In this document: one piece after another, positions 9,644 to 17,274 of the stretch | Layout: every line of letters begins with the position of its first letter | Position numbering within the stretch: the stretch's first letter is position 1 | The notes under the pieces: model-generated | The model's database searches: none | What the model was told of the DNA's origin: nothing | The model's input: the letters and a program-made list of their open reading frames with translations, nothing else | NCBI GenBank assembly: GCA_004558025.1 | Contig: SFEG01000001.1 | Span: 124,001-188,000 of the forward strand | Direction: 5' to 3' | DNA: 64,000 nt | Origin: Clostridiales bacterium | GTDB lineage: Bacteria > Bacillota > Clostridia > Oscillospirales > Oscillospiraceae | Translations under genes and position numbers: made by a program

Positions 9644-10003
9644 TCAAAATGCGTTTTCTATATGGTTTATCATAACTTTTTTCGAATTTACGCCGTCGGG
9701 CGCGTAGACCTCTATTACATCAAAGCGCGGCTGAAGCTCGGTCTCGTGTGTCTGAAGCCAAAGCTGCGCGGCCATGATAACGCGCTGCTGCTTTGCCGGG
9801 GTGACGAACTCGCGCGCCTCGCCGTAGGTATTGTTTTTTCTGAGCTTTACCTCGACAAAAACTATGTAATCACGCCGTTTTGCGATTATATCGATCTCGC
9901 CCTGCCTGTAGCGGCAGTTGGTGTCGATAATCCTGTATCCGTGCAGCCGCAGATAATTTGCGGCCTTGCGCTCGCCGAAAGCGCCGAGTTTTTCCTCTGC
10001 CAT
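9644..10003 (-). CDS. yraN: YraN/UPF0102 family nuclease-like protein
   Basis: A 119-residue UPF0102 protein with the restriction-endonuclease-like core: GEIDIIA, then VFVEVKLR (the E-x-K active-site pattern) in the first half. The family is nearly always found beside rnhB, as here, but its role is not settled. I chose the ATG at 10003, which shares a base with the rnhB stop (TGATG) and gives MAEEKLGAFGE; a longer version starting at 10045 would overlap rnhB by 43 bases. Confidence 0.85.
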   Translation of the reverse strand: MAEEKLGAFGERKAANYLRLHGYRIIDTNCRYRQGEIDIIAKRRDYIVFVEVKLRKNNTYGEAREFVTPAKQQRVIMAAQLWLQTHETELQPRFDVIEVYAPDGVNSKKVMINHIENAF

Positions 10004-10602
10004 CAGTGCATTTTCCTCAAAAAGCTCGGGCGGTGTATTTCGCATGGGCCGTACTCGCGCAGGGCTTCATAGTGCAGCTTTGTGCCGTAGCCCTTATGCT
10101 TTTCAAAATGATACGCCGGATACTTTTCCGCCATTTCGAGCATATAACGGTCACGGGTGACCTTGGCCAGTATCGACGCTGCGGCAATGTCGGCGCATTT
10201 CGCGTCGCCCTTTACAACGCAGCGGCTGGGCATTTTTATTGCGGAATTACGGTTCCCGTCAACGAGCGCGAGCGCAGGCTTTACAGAGAGTTTTTCGATG
10301 GCTCTGTTCATTGCGAGCATAGCCGCGTTCAAAATATTTATTTCTTCTATCTCCTCGACGCTCGCAAAAGCTATACCGTAGCTCACGGCCTCGGAGCAGA
10401 TAGCTTCAAAAAGCTTGTCGCGCTTTTTCTCGCTGAGCTTTTTTGAGTCGTTGAGGCCTTCAATCTCCAGTCCGCACGGAAGAATAACAGCCGCTGCGCA
10501 CACAGGCCCCGCCAGCGGGCCTCGCCCGGCCTCGTCAACGCCGCAGATGAGCTCAACGCCGCTGTCATATATCTCGTTTTCAAGCTCCCAAAGCTCTGTC
10601 AT
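10003..10602 (-). CDS. rnhB: Ribonuclease HII
   Basis: A 199-residue type II RNase H that removes ribonucleotides and RNA from RNA-DNA hybrids. The signature CGVDEAGRGPLAGP is near residue 20 and gives the first catalytic Asp-Glu pair; the later conserved aspartates are present in LVDGN and KGDAK. Its ATG overlaps the rbgA stop (GTGATGA), and a GTG at 10605 is an alternative start. The downstream gene yraN also overlaps, so rbgA-rnhB-yraN are translationally coupled, as in many Firmicutes. Confidence 0.95.
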   Translation of the reverse strand: MTELWELENEIYDSGVELICGVDEAGRGPLAGPVCAAAVILPCGLEIEGLNDSKKLSEKKRDKLFEAICSEAVSYGIAFASVEEIEEINILNAAMLAMNRAIEKLSVKPALALVDGNRNSAIKMPSRCVVKGDAKCADIAAASILAKVTRDRYMLEMAEKYPAYHFEKHKGYGTKLHYEALREYGPCEIHRPSFLRKMH

Positions 10603-11471
10603 CACGGTTTCTCCAAGCTGATTCTGCCGAGCTTTCCATCGTGGTACTCGCCAAGCAGCGTATTTGCCATGCGTTCAATGTCGTACTCGCCCCTCGATAT
10701 GAGAAAGCCGCGTTTTTTTGCAGCCTCCTCAAGCAGCTCAAAGCCGTTTGCCTCGGGATCGGGCTCAAACTTATATCGGGCCGTGAGCGCCTCGGGGTAC
10801 ATTTCACGCAGACGCAGCATGAAGTTTGCCGCGAGCGTTTCCTTATCGAGCACGTCGGCCTTTATCGCATTTGTGATGGCCAGCATCTCGCCGACCTCCT
10901 GCGAATCAAACTTCGGCCAAAGAATGCCCGGAGTGTCTAAAAGGTCAAGCCCCTTGTCAATATTTATCCACTGCTTGCCGCGAGTTACGCCGGGCTTATC
11001 GCCGGCAATTGCGGCCTTGCGCTTTGCGACCTTGTTTATGAACGTCGACTTGCCGACGTTCGGTATGCCGAGGATCATGACACGCATCGGGCGGTTTATC
11101 TGACCCTTTGCGGCGTAGTCGGCGATCTTATCCTTCAGAAGCTCGCGCAGAGCCGGAGCAAAGCCGCTGACCCCCTTGCCGGACTTTGCGTCCGTTTCAA
11201 GTATCTTAATACCTTGTTCTTCAAAAAAAGTGCGCCACTGTGCGGTTATATTCGGGTCTGCAAGGTCGGTGCGGTTGAGTATGATAAGTCTCGGCTTTCC
11301 GGCGGCGAGACGGTCGATATCCGGGTTCCGGCTGGAGTTGGGTATGCGTGCATCAAGGATCTCGCACACGGCATCGACCTGCTTTATGTTGTCCTCTATC
11401 ATGCGCTGTGCCTTGGTCATGTGGCCGGGAAACCACTGGATATTCATTTTTTCGTAATTTATACCGTCCAT
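10602..11471 (-). CDS. rbgA: Ribosome biogenesis GTPase RbgA (YlqF)
   Basis: A 289-residue circularly permuted GTPase that promotes a late step of 50S assembly. The N-terminal QWFPGHMTKA motif is diagnostic, then come G4 (NRTD), G1 (GIPNVGKST) and G3 (DTPG) in permuted order. An upstream extension to 11504 would overlap lepB. I chose the ATG at 11471 because GGTGA precedes it; a second ATG at 11447 gives the more usual MNIQWFPGHM start but has no ribosome site. Position after lepB and rplS matches the Bacillus rplS-ylqF-rnhB neighbourhood. Confidence 0.93.
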   Translation of the reverse strand: MDGINYEKMNIQWFPGHMTKAQRMIEDNIKQVDAVCEILDARIPNSSRNPDIDRLAAGKPRLIILNRTDLADPNITAQWRTFFEEQGIKILETDAKSGKGVSGFAPALRELLKDKIADYAAKGQINRPMRVMILGIPNVGKSTFINKVAKRKAAIAGDKPGVTRGKQWINIDKGLDLLDTPGILWPKFDSQEVGEMLAITNAIKADVLDKETLAANFMLRLREMYPEALTARYKFEPDPEANGFELLEEAAKKRGFLISRGEYDIERMANTLLGEYHDGKLGRISLEKP

Positions 11472-11472
11472 A

Positions 11473-12054
11473 TCATTCACCGTCGGGAACTCCGATGGAG
11501 TCAAGCGGGAACACGCGCAGCAAAACCTTACCGACTATGAGTCGTTCATCGACCATGCCGATCTCCGCCCTGCGGCTGTCGGACGATGCGTTGCGGTTAT
11601 CACCCATGACGAACACACAGCCCTCTGGAACGGTCTGCGGCCCCTGGAAGTCAAGCTGATTATATGTCGGCTCGGCGATGTACGGCTCGTCAATAAGCTC
11701 GCCGTCAACATAGACCCTGCCGCGATCAAAGTCGATATCGATGGTCTGTCCTTCGGTCGCGATAACGCGCTTGACCAAGGCCTCGGACTTATACTCGTCC
11801 TTGCGGAAAATGACGATATCACTCTGTTTGGGATTATAGAAAACGTCAGACACAACAAGCTTGTCGCCGTTAATAAGCGTGGGATTCATCGAATCGCCGC
11901 TCACATCGACAATGCGGAAGATAAAAACGAATACGATAATGCAGATAATAAGTGCGAACACAAGACTCTGCATCCAGTCGTAGATCTCGCCTCTCGTCGT
12001 TGTCTCGGCCGTTATTGCTTTTTGATTTTTAACCTTATCGTTAGTTTTTTTCAT
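11473..12054 (-). CDS. lepB: Signal peptidase I
   Basis: A 193-residue single-pass type I signal peptidase. A short cytoplasmic N terminus is followed by a membrane span (about residues 29-47), the nucleophile Ser55 (SGDSMNPT), the general base Lys95 (LVKRVIA) and the VMGDNRNASSDSR box near residue 150. It cleaves signal peptides of secreted proteins on the outer face of the membrane. It heads the lepB-rbgA-rnhB-yraN-thrC unit, with its own promoter at 12086-12115 just past the palindromic element. Confidence 0.95.
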   Translation of the reverse strand: MKKTNDKVKNQKAITAETTTRGEIYDWMQSLVFALIICIIVFVFIFRIVDVSGDSMNPTLINGDKLVVSDVFYNPKQSDIVIFRKDEYKSEALVKRVIATEGQTIDIDFDRGRVYVDGELIDEPYIAEPTYNQLDFQGPQTVPEGCVFVMGDNRNASSDSRRAEIGMVDERLIVGKVLLRVFPLDSIGVPDGE

Positions 12055-12085
12055 TTGAATTACCTCTTGATGAGTTTATCAATAT

Positions 12086-12115
12086 ATTATACACGATAAA
12101 GCAATACTTAGGCAA
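12086..12115 (-). promoter_or_regulatory. Promoter for lepB operon
   Basis: TTGCCT and TATAAT are separated by 18 bases on the minus strand, about 35 bases before lepB. The -35 box touches the edge of the palindromic terminator at 12114-12147, so transcription of lepB starts right after the upstream signal is insulated. Confidence 0.6.
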
Positions 12116-12147
12116 CAAAAAAAGCGGCATATGCCGCTTTTTTTGTT
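12114..12147. terminator. Perfect 34-bp palindromic bidirectional terminator, copy 1
   Basis: The 34 bases form a perfect palindrome: a GCGGCAT/ATGCCGC core flanked by seven A on one side and seven T on the other, then AAC/GTT. The structure can act as an intrinsic terminator on either strand. A second copy lies at 12441-12472, next to rplS. Confidence 0.8.
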
Positions 12148-12440
12148 AGGCTGCCGAAAAACCATGCTGCTGAGTAAAGACAAGCGTGCAGCAGGGGTGC
12201 TCGAGGGGTAGCGAAGCGGCGGCGCGGGAGTGAATGACATGCCGGGGGCATGTCAGAGCCGCGCCGTGACCGAGCCGCAGCGAGAAAAATGCCCCGCTCG
12301 AAATCAGATTATAGCCATCAAAAATGTCTGATCTATCAGACTTTTTGACGAGCGCAGCGAGATTTTTCGTGAAAATTTATTGTCACGAAAAATGTGGCGT
12401 TTGTTCAGCGTGCAAAAGCTGCAAGCTTTTTGCCGCGCTG

Positions 12441-12472
12441 AACAAAAAAAGCGGCATATGCCGCTTTTTTTG
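12441..12472. terminator. Palindromic terminator, copy 2 (after rplS)
   Basis: This copy is identical to 32 of the 34 bases of the palindrome at 12114-12147. It stands 22 bases beyond the rplS stop and would end the rplS message. Confidence 0.8.
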
Positions 12473-12494
12473 AACCGAATGACAGGTCGGGCAC

Positions 12495-12836
12495 TTACAG
12501 GCGCTCCTTGACCTTTGCGCTCTTACCGACGCGCTCGCGCAGGTAGTACAGCTTTGCTCTGCGGACCTTGCCGCGGCGAACTGTCTCTACGGAGACGATG
12601 GAGGGAGAGTGTACGGGGAAGACCTTCTCGCAGCCTACACCGTAGGAGATGCGGCGGACGGTGATGGTCTCGTTGATGCCGCCATGCTTCTTGGCGATGA
12701 TGGTGCCTTCGAAAGCCTGGTTGCGCTCACGGCTGCCTTCTTTTACGCGGACGGTGATACGGACGGTATCGCCGACGTTGAGCTCGGGCAGCTCGGGCTT
12801 CATGTACTGCTCACTGAGAATTTTGATCAGATCCAT
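12495..12836 (-). CDS. rplS: 50S ribosomal protein L19
   Basis: A 113-residue L19 with the typical FEGTIIAKKHGGINETITVRR-like core (about residues 42-62) and an IVSVETVRRGKVRRAKLYYLR C-terminal region. L19 sits at the 30S-50S interface. It appears monocistronic: a promoter lies at 12937-12965 and a strong terminator follows the stop. The 5' leader of about 95 bases may hold the L19 leader known from Firmicutes. Ordinary length and sequence. Confidence 0.97.
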   Translation of the reverse strand: MDLIKILSEQYMKPELPELNVGDTVRITVRVKEGSRERNQAFEGTIIAKKHGGINETITVRRISYGVGCEKVFPVHSPSIVSVETVRRGKVRRAKLYYLRERVGKSAKVKERL

Positions 12837-12839
12837 AGT

Positions 12840-12930
12840 CTAATCCTTCCTTTTCTTTAGGCGTTCGTGCCGGAGGGCTCCCTTTTGGCCTCGGCAGAGG
12901 ACCGCTTGATAGCCTGCGATGTACGCAAGC
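12840..12930 (-). promoter_or_regulatory. rplS 5' leader, possible L19 autoregulatory leader
   Basis: About 95 transcribed bases precede rplS, with a possible CCGAGG...CCTCCGG hairpin near 12870-12895 and an AGGAAGG ribosome site. Bacillus-type rplS messages carry an L19-binding leader (the Rfam L19 leader family). I infer a similar role from position and hairpin only; the consensus was not checked. Confidence 0.35.
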
Positions 12931-12936
12931 CATGAT

Positions 12937-12965
12937 ATGTTACCACAAAGGGCCTTGAAATGCAA
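12937..12965 (-). promoter_or_regulatory. Promoter for rplS
   Basis: TTGCAT and TAACAT are separated by 17 bases on the minus strand, in the gap between the upstream gene's stop (12972) and rplS. It makes rplS independent of the upstream radical-SAM genes. Confidence 0.55.
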
Positions 12966-12971
12966 GCATTT

Positions 12972-13631
12972 TCAGCGAAAAACCTGCATATTTTCATCAA
13001 ATATCTCAAGCCGCCTGAATTTTGCGAAGTCTGGCGCGATATCGGGTGCAAGCTGACGCAGTGCGTCGGCTATGAGCTCAGGATTAAGCGTCGGCTCCTG
13101 GGCGGAGATGAGAGCTCGCATCGAAACGTCCCTGCCCGACTGCGCAAAGGATATATCCCTTATCGCCGGGCGGATATCGCTTTCACCCATGCTACGCTTT
13201 GTTTTTTTTGTTATAACGATACTCTCGGCCGCGTAAAACTCATTAAGCTTCCCGGCCATAGCGGCCGCGTCGCGCTCGTCATACTCTAAAACGCCGGATA
13301 TGCTCAGCCATTTTATCTCCTTGACCTTGCGCTCGGCCTCGTAAACATCGATGACCGCGATACCCTCGGGAAACTGTGTCTCAAGCCTGTTTTTTATCTC
13401 CTCGCAGGGCATGTCCTCGCGCATTTTGAAATCCATGATCTCGCACACGCTCTCGCAGCCGACGGAAAGCGGCAGCGCAATGGATATATTCGGGTGTGGA
13501 TTAAAGCCCTCGGAGTATTTGAGCTTACATTCCGCACGCATGAACGCGCGCGTCACGGTGCGCATAAGGTCAAGATGCGATATATACACCGCTCTTCCGG
13601 TCTTGGAAAACAGCATTCTGTACTTATCCAT
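12972..13631 (-). CDS. TIGR03936/DUF2344 radical-SAM-associated protein
   Basis: A 219-residue DUF2344 protein. The N-terminal VYISHLDLMR segment and the EGFNPHP-SIALPLSVG region are the family signatures. DUF2344 proteins occur either fused to or right beside the TIGR03960 B12-binding radical SAM protein; here the two genes overlap by 8 bases, so they almost certainly work together. In many Clostridia the pair sits next to RNase G and the L21-L27 genes; here it precedes rplS instead. The biochemical role is not known, though a link to RNA or ribosome maturation is often guessed from neighbours. Confidence 0.85.
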   Translation of the reverse strand: MDKYRMLFSKTGRAVYISHLDLMRTVTRAFMRAECKLKYSEGFNPHPNISIALPLSVGCESVCEIMDFKMREDMPCEEIKNRLETQFPEGIAVIDVYEAERKVKEIKWLSISGVLEYDERDAAAMAGKLNEFYAAESIVITKKTKRSMGESDIRPAIRDISFAQSGRDVSMRALISAQEPTLNPELIADALRQLAPDIAPDFAKFRRLEIFDENMQVFR

Positions 13632-15459
13632 CGCATTTACCTCCCTTCAGGAGCTTTGCCGCGCCGCATGCCGAGCACTGCTTGCGGCAGTCGGGCGAAA
13701 GCTCTGATTTATATGCCTGCTCGCGCTCGTGCCACAGGTGCGCTCTGCGCACGCCGACATCGACGATATCCCAGGGCATGACCTCATACCTTTCGCGTTC
13801 GCGGTGAGCGTAGAACGTCGGGTCGACACCTGCGTCGTCAAAGGCCTTCATCCAGCGATCAAACGAAAAGTAGTCGCTCCACGCCTCCAGTCTGCCGCCC
13901 GAGCGCCAGACGTTTTCTATGACCCTGCCCATGCGGCGGTCGCCGCGGGAGAGCGTAGCTTCTATGTAGCTTGTCTGCGGATCGTGCCAGTTATAGACGA
14001 CGTTTTTGGCCTTTATGCTGTCGCGCAGGAGGTGTACCTTTCGGATATATTCATCCATCGTGACCTGCCGTTCCCACTGGAACGGACTGTGCGGCTTCGG
14101 AACAAAGCAGGAGGTCGAAACCGTTATGCGCACTCCCCTGTTCTTGTTCTTTGCGTAAAGCCGCCATGTGTGCAGTACCTGATTTGCGAGCTCCGCTATG
14201 CCGAGGATGTCCTCATCCGTCTCGGTCGGAAGTCCGAGCATGAAGTAAAGCTTTATCGTGTTCCAGCCTCCCTCGAAGGCCAGACGGCATGTGTGCAGCA
14301 GATCCTCTTCCCTGACGTTTTTATTTATTGCGTCGCGCAGACGCTGACTGCCGGCCTCGGGCGCGAATGTCAGGCCGCTTTTGCGTGTTTTCTGTATGCG
14401 GTGCATTATATCTATAGAGAAGTTATCCGCGCGCAGAGACGGCAGCGAGATTCCGATGCTGCGCGGCTCGCAGTACTCAAGCAGTTCATCGCACAGCTCT
14501 GACAGGTGGCGATAGTCGCTTGAGCTGAGCGACAGGAGCGTTATGTCCTGACAGCCGGTGTTTTTTAAAAGTGCCTTTCCCTGCTCGGCGAGTTTTTCGG
14601 GCGATTTTGCCCTTATCGGGCGGTAGGTATGTCCGGCCTGACAGAAGCGGCAGCCGCGAACACAGCCGCGGAACAGCTCGAGATTTACTCTGTCATGCAC
14701 GACCTCGGTCGACGGTACGATAGGCGCAAGAGGAAAATGAACGGAGTCCATATCCGTTATAACGCGCTTTGTCACTCTCTCGGGTGCGGCGGGGTGAACG
14801 TCAAAATGATCTATGGTGTTATCCTCATTGAGAACGGGCGTGTAAAACGACGGAACGAGAACACCGCCTATCTGCGCGGCCTTCTCAAGAAAAGTCTGCT
14901 TTGACCAGCCCTCGGCCTTTGCCGTGCGCAGGAGCGCAAGCAGCTCGTTATTCATCTCCTCACCCTCGCCGAGCAGGAAAATGTCGATAAAATCGGCCAT
15001 CGGCTCCGGATTTAAGGCTGCCGTGCCTCCCGCTATAACAAGCGGCAGGAGCTCTGTTCTCTCCGCGCTGCGTATCGGAAGCCCGGCCATGTCGATCATA
15101 TCGAGAACCGTCGAATACGCCATTTCGTATCCTATCGAAAAGGCCAGCACGTCATGCTCGGATATGGGGTCGCCGCTTTCGAGCGCGTACAGGGGTATAT
15201 TATTCTGCTTCATCTGCTCGTACATATCCCCCCAGGGTGCGTACACGCGCTCGCACCAGACATAGGGCAGCTCGTTCATGGTTGAGTACAGTATACCCAT
15301 GCCGAGGTTGGACATGCCTATTTCATATGTATCGGGAAAGCAGAACGCAAGGCGCAGCTCGACCTCGTCCTTGTTTTTTATTATCTGATTATATTCTCCG
15401 CCGGTGTACCGCGCTGGCTTCTGCACCTTCGGCAGTATACGCTCAAGTCGTTTATCCAT
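13624..15459 (-). CDS. TIGR03960 family B12-binding radical SAM protein
   Basis: A 611-residue radical SAM protein. The N-terminal region (about residues 30-200) resembles the cobalamin-binding fold, and the radical SAM cluster appears as CVRGCRFCQAG (CxxxCxxC, about residue 255). A later SGLTFAPEAGS segment is typical of the family. The open frame extends 77 codons upstream, but only the ATG at 15459 has a GGAG site and gives a MDKRLE start. It overlaps the DUF2344 gene and follows the M23/M50 pair. The reaction is not established for this family; methyl or methylthio transfer to RNA or protein is an inference. Confidence 0.88.
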   Translation of the reverse strand: MDKRLERILPKVQKPARYTGGEYNQIIKNKDEVELRLAFCFPDTYEIGMSNLGMGILYSTMNELPYVWCERVYAPWGDMYEQMKQNNIPLYALESGDPISEHDVLAFSIGYEMAYSTVLDMIDMAGLPIRSAERTELLPLVIAGGTAALNPEPMADFIDIFLLGEGEEMNNELLALLRTAKAEGWSKQTFLEKAAQIGGVLVPSFYTPVLNEDNTIDHFDVHPAAPERVTKRVITDMDSVHFPLAPIVPSTEVVHDRVNLELFRGCVRGCRFCQAGHTYRPIRAKSPEKLAEQGKALLKNTGCQDITLLSLSSSDYRHLSELCDELLEYCEPRSIGISLPSLRADNFSIDIMHRIQKTRKSGLTFAPEAGSQRLRDAINKNVREEDLLHTCRLAFEGGWNTIKLYFMLGLPTETDEDILGIAELANQVLHTWRLYAKNKNRGVRITVSTSCFVPKPHSPFQWERQVTMDEYIRKVHLLRDSIKAKNVVYNWHDPQTSYIEATLSRGDRRMGRVIENVWRSGGRLEAWSDYFSFDRWMKAFDDAGVDPTFYAHRERERYEVMPWDIVDVGVRRAHLWHEREQAYKSELSPDCRKQCSACGAAKLLKGGKCDG

Positions 15460-15491
15460 ATGTATCTCCAAATGTGTTTTATTTTTTAATT

Positions 15492-16085
15492 TTACAACAT
15501 ACGCATACTTTTTACAATACCCGTTTGCGCGATAAGCAGCCACACGGACGATGCGAGCAGCACGATCCCCAGCTGCGTCGTGCGGGCGCATATACCGAGG
15601 ATGGCCAGGGCGAGCGCGGTTGTTAGGCCAATGAAATACATCGCGTTTTCGCACCTTCTCTCGCCGATAAGGCCTCGCAGCATGCAGCAAAGCGCCCTGC
15701 CACCGTCAAGCGGCAGAGCCGGGAGCAGATTATACGCCGTCAGGGCAAGGCTTATCCCCGACGTGCGAAGAAGAAAATTATTTTGGGCAGCGTCCCCGAG
15801 CTTAGCGCAGATATACGCAAGGACAAGTCCCGAAAGAGGCCCGGCAAGCAGAGTGATCACCTCACCCGCTGTAGAATATGCTCCCGTACCGGACATGCAT
15901 AGTCCGGAGGTATCAAAGCGCAGGCCTTTGACCTTTCCGCCTAAAGTGCGTATAGCCGCCGCATGTCCCGCTTCATGCACGGCAACGGACAGTATCACGG
16001 CCGCGAGGCACGAGAGGCCGCCGAAAAAATAAATGAACGACAAAACGAATATCGCGCCGGGGCTCAGCGAAAAGCGGCGGCTCAT
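15492..16085 (-). CDS. M50 metalloprotease, SpoIVFB-like
   Basis: A 197-residue membrane metalloprotease with HEAGHAAA (about residue 37) in a transmembrane segment and ALPLDGGRAL (about residue 124) as the second metal site. The compact size and lack of PDZ or CBS domains fit SpoIVFB-type intramembrane proteases, which in Bacillus activate pro-sigma-K in the forespore outer membrane. Its start overlaps the end of the M23 gene (ATGA), giving the SpoIVFA-SpoIVFB arrangement. A BofA gene lies about 7 kb away. The sporulation role is inferred, not shown. Confidence 0.8.
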   Translation of the reverse strand: MSRRFSLSPGAIFVLSFIYFFGGLSCLAAVILSVAVHEAGHAAAIRTLGGKVKGLRFDTSGLCMSGTGAYSTAGEVITLLAGPLSGLVLAYICAKLGDAAQNNFLLRTSGISLALTAYNLLPALPLDGGRALCCMLRGLIGERRCENAMYFIGLTTALALAILGICARTTQLGIVLLASSVWLLIAQTGIVKSMRML

Positions 16086-16867
16086 ATATAAAACTCGGGG
16101 TTGAGATGCACTCCGTCACGCTCAAGCTCAAAGTGCAGATGAGGGCCGGTAGCTGCGCCCGTTGAGCCCACGAGCGCTATTGTGTCGCCTTTCTTCACAC
16201 TGCCGCAGCTCATGCAAAGCTCGCTGCAATGCGCGTACAGCGTGCGGTAGCCGTCAGGGTGATCGATCATGACGTATTTGCCGAACGAGTCGGAGTCTCC
16301 CTGCGCGACGATCGTACCGTCGGCAAAGGCGGAAATAGGCGTGCCGGTATCGGCGGCAAAATCCGTACCGTAATGATATTTTACTTCGTTTTTTATCGGG
16401 TGCATACGGTAACCGAAGCCGGATGAGGTGACGCCCGAGACAGGGCTTGCATAGTCAAACGGCAGCTCCGGGCGCTCATAGCTCACCGTTTCGGGAACTT
16501 CGTACTCCGAATATTCCGCCTGAGCGGCCAAAAACGCCGCAACTGCCGGGTGTTCGGTCGGCTGCAGTGTTGGGGCCGGCGTCTGTTCGGGAACCGGCGC
16601 TGCCGTAGGAGTTGGAGTCGGAGTGCTCTCCGCGGCGACCGGCTGCGCCGGAGCGTTTTTATCAAAGCGTTCAAAAAATGTCTCTATCACGTCGCCCTCG
16701 GCAAGGCTTTTTCCGAACTCTACGGCCGTTTCGGTGTGCTCCTGTTCTATATACAGCGCCCGGCTTATCCCGTCGGATATCCGGTCGGCAAGCGCAGGCG
16801 ATGTAAAGCGCACCAGCGTAAGAGCAATGAATATTGCCGAGCATATGTAGATCTGTTTTCTGTTCAT
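16082..16867 (-). CDS. M23/LytM peptidase, SpoIVFA-like partner
   Basis: A 261-residue protein with an N-terminal membrane anchor (about residues 9-27), a Pro/Thr-rich linker (about 80-105) and a C-terminal LytM/M23 domain. The zinc ligands look intact: HYGTDFAAD and the HLHFE motif near the C terminus, so it may be an active endopeptidase rather than only a scaffold. The ATG at 16867 has GAGGTGA before it; a GTG at 16876 lies inside that ribosome site. Coupling to the M50 gene recalls spoIVFA-spoIVFB, where the LytM protein holds the protease in an inhibited complex with BofA. Confidence 0.8.
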   Translation of the reverse strand: MNRKQIYICSAIFIALTLVRFTSPALADRISDGISRALYIEQEHTETAVEFGKSLAEGDVIETFFERFDKNAPAQPVAAESTPTPTPTAAPVPEQTPAPTLQPTEHPAVAAFLAAQAEYSEYEVPETVSYERPELPFDYASPVSGVTSSGFGYRMHPIKNEVKYHYGTDFAADTGTPISAFADGTIVAQGDSDSFGKYVMIDHPDGYRTLYAHCSELCMSCGSVKKGDTIALVGSTGAATGPHLHFELERDGVHLNPEFYI

Positions 16868-16916
16868 GCTTGTCACCTCGGATAATTGTATGCGGGCAAG
16901 CCGTGATAAATTATCC

Positions 16917-16945
16917 TTGACAAGTTAAGCTTCGCTTATTATAAT
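16917..16945 (+). promoter_or_regulatory. Perfect consensus promoter for tRNA-Pro
   Basis: TTGACA and TATAAT are separated by exactly 17 bases, and the tRNA begins 13 bases after the -10 box. This is an ideal sigma-A promoter, as expected for a stable RNA. Confidence 0.9.
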
Positions 16946-16958
16946 ATAAAAGCTGTTT

Positions 16959-17034
16959 CGGGGTGTAGCGCAGTTGGTAGCGCGCTTGGTTCGGGACCAA
17001 GAGGCCGGGAGTTCAAGTCTCCCCACTCCGACCA
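16959..17034 (+). tRNA. tRNA-Pro (anticodon CGG)
   Basis: A 76-base cloverleaf. The acceptor stem pairs CGGGGTG with CACTCCG (one G-U), the D arm reads GCGCAGTTGGTAGCGC, the anticodon stem CTTGG/CCAAG encloses the loop TTCGGGA giving anticodon CGG, and the T loop reads GTTCAAGTC. The 3' CCA is encoded. A consensus promoter precedes it and a terminator follows at once, so it is a single-gene unit. Confidence 0.95.
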
Positions 17035-17067
17035 AAATGCAGATTTCTTTTGAAATCTGCATTTTTT
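17035..17067 (+). terminator. Terminator of tRNA-Pro
   Basis: AAATGCAGATTTC and GAAATCTGCATTT form a 13-bp stem around TTTT, followed by further T. It begins directly after the encoded CCA. Confidence 0.85.
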
Positions 17068-17100
17068 ATTTTATTAAAAATGCAAATACGAAAAAAATAA

Positions 17101-17127
17101 AACCTCTGTCTTTCGACAGAGGTTTTT
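17101..17127 (-). terminator. Terminator of tRNA-Gly
   Basis: AAACCTCTGTC and GACAGAGGTTT form a stem around TTTC; on the minus strand it is followed by TTTTATTTTTTT. It begins two bases after the tRNA-Gly CCA and faces the tRNA-Pro terminator. Confidence 0.85.
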
Positions 17128-17128
17128 A

Positions 17129-17204
17129 TGGAGCGGGCAACGAGACTCGAACTCGCTACCTCCACCTTGGCAAGGTGGCGCTCTACCGGATGAGCTATGC
17201 CCGC
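17129..17204 (-). tRNA. tRNA-Gly (anticodon GCC)
   Basis: A 76-base cloverleaf on the minus strand. The acceptor stem is GCGGGCA/TGCCCGC with discriminator T and encoded CCA. The anticodon stem CCACC/GGTGG holds the loop TTGCCAA, so the anticodon is GCC. The T loop reads GTTCGAGTC. Its own promoter is at 17221-17248. It converges with tRNA-Pro across two back-to-back terminators. Confidence 0.95.
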
Positions 17205-17220
17205 ATACGGAACGAGATAC

Positions 17221-17248
17221 ATAATACCACAATTTTCGGATTTGTCAA
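17221..17248 (-). promoter_or_regulatory. Promoter for tRNA-Gly
   Basis: TTGACA and TATTAT are separated by 16 bases on the minus strand, with the tRNA starting 16 bases past the -10 box. It falls between the YitT stop codon and the tRNA. Confidence 0.8.
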
Positions 17249-17274
17249 GCACAATTTATCTCATTCCGAAATAT

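Larger units (their letters stand above)
12114..12472. repeat. Composite inverted-repeat element between rplS and lepB
   Basis: This 359-base gene-free stretch is bounded by two near-identical copies of the same terminator palindrome. Between them are successive inverted repeats: CTGCTG/CAGCAG (12167-12194); a long imperfect hairpin from TCGAGGGG (12201) to CCCCGCTCGA (ends 12301) enclosing GGCGCGG/CCGCGCC and GACATGCC/GGCATGTC; a TCAAAAA-GTCTGAT hairpin (12318-12346); TTTTTCGTGA/TCACGAAAAA (12363-12392); and GTTCAGCG/CGCTGAAC (12403-12443). No reading frame of note is present. It looks like a non-autonomous repeat or a tandem set of terminators. Whether it recurs elsewhere in the genome cannot be seen here. 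Confidence 0.65.

Noticed and set aside
12148..12440. CRISPR-like array between rplS and lepB
   Set aside because: The inverted repeats all differ from each other, there are no equal-length spacers and no cas genes nearby.
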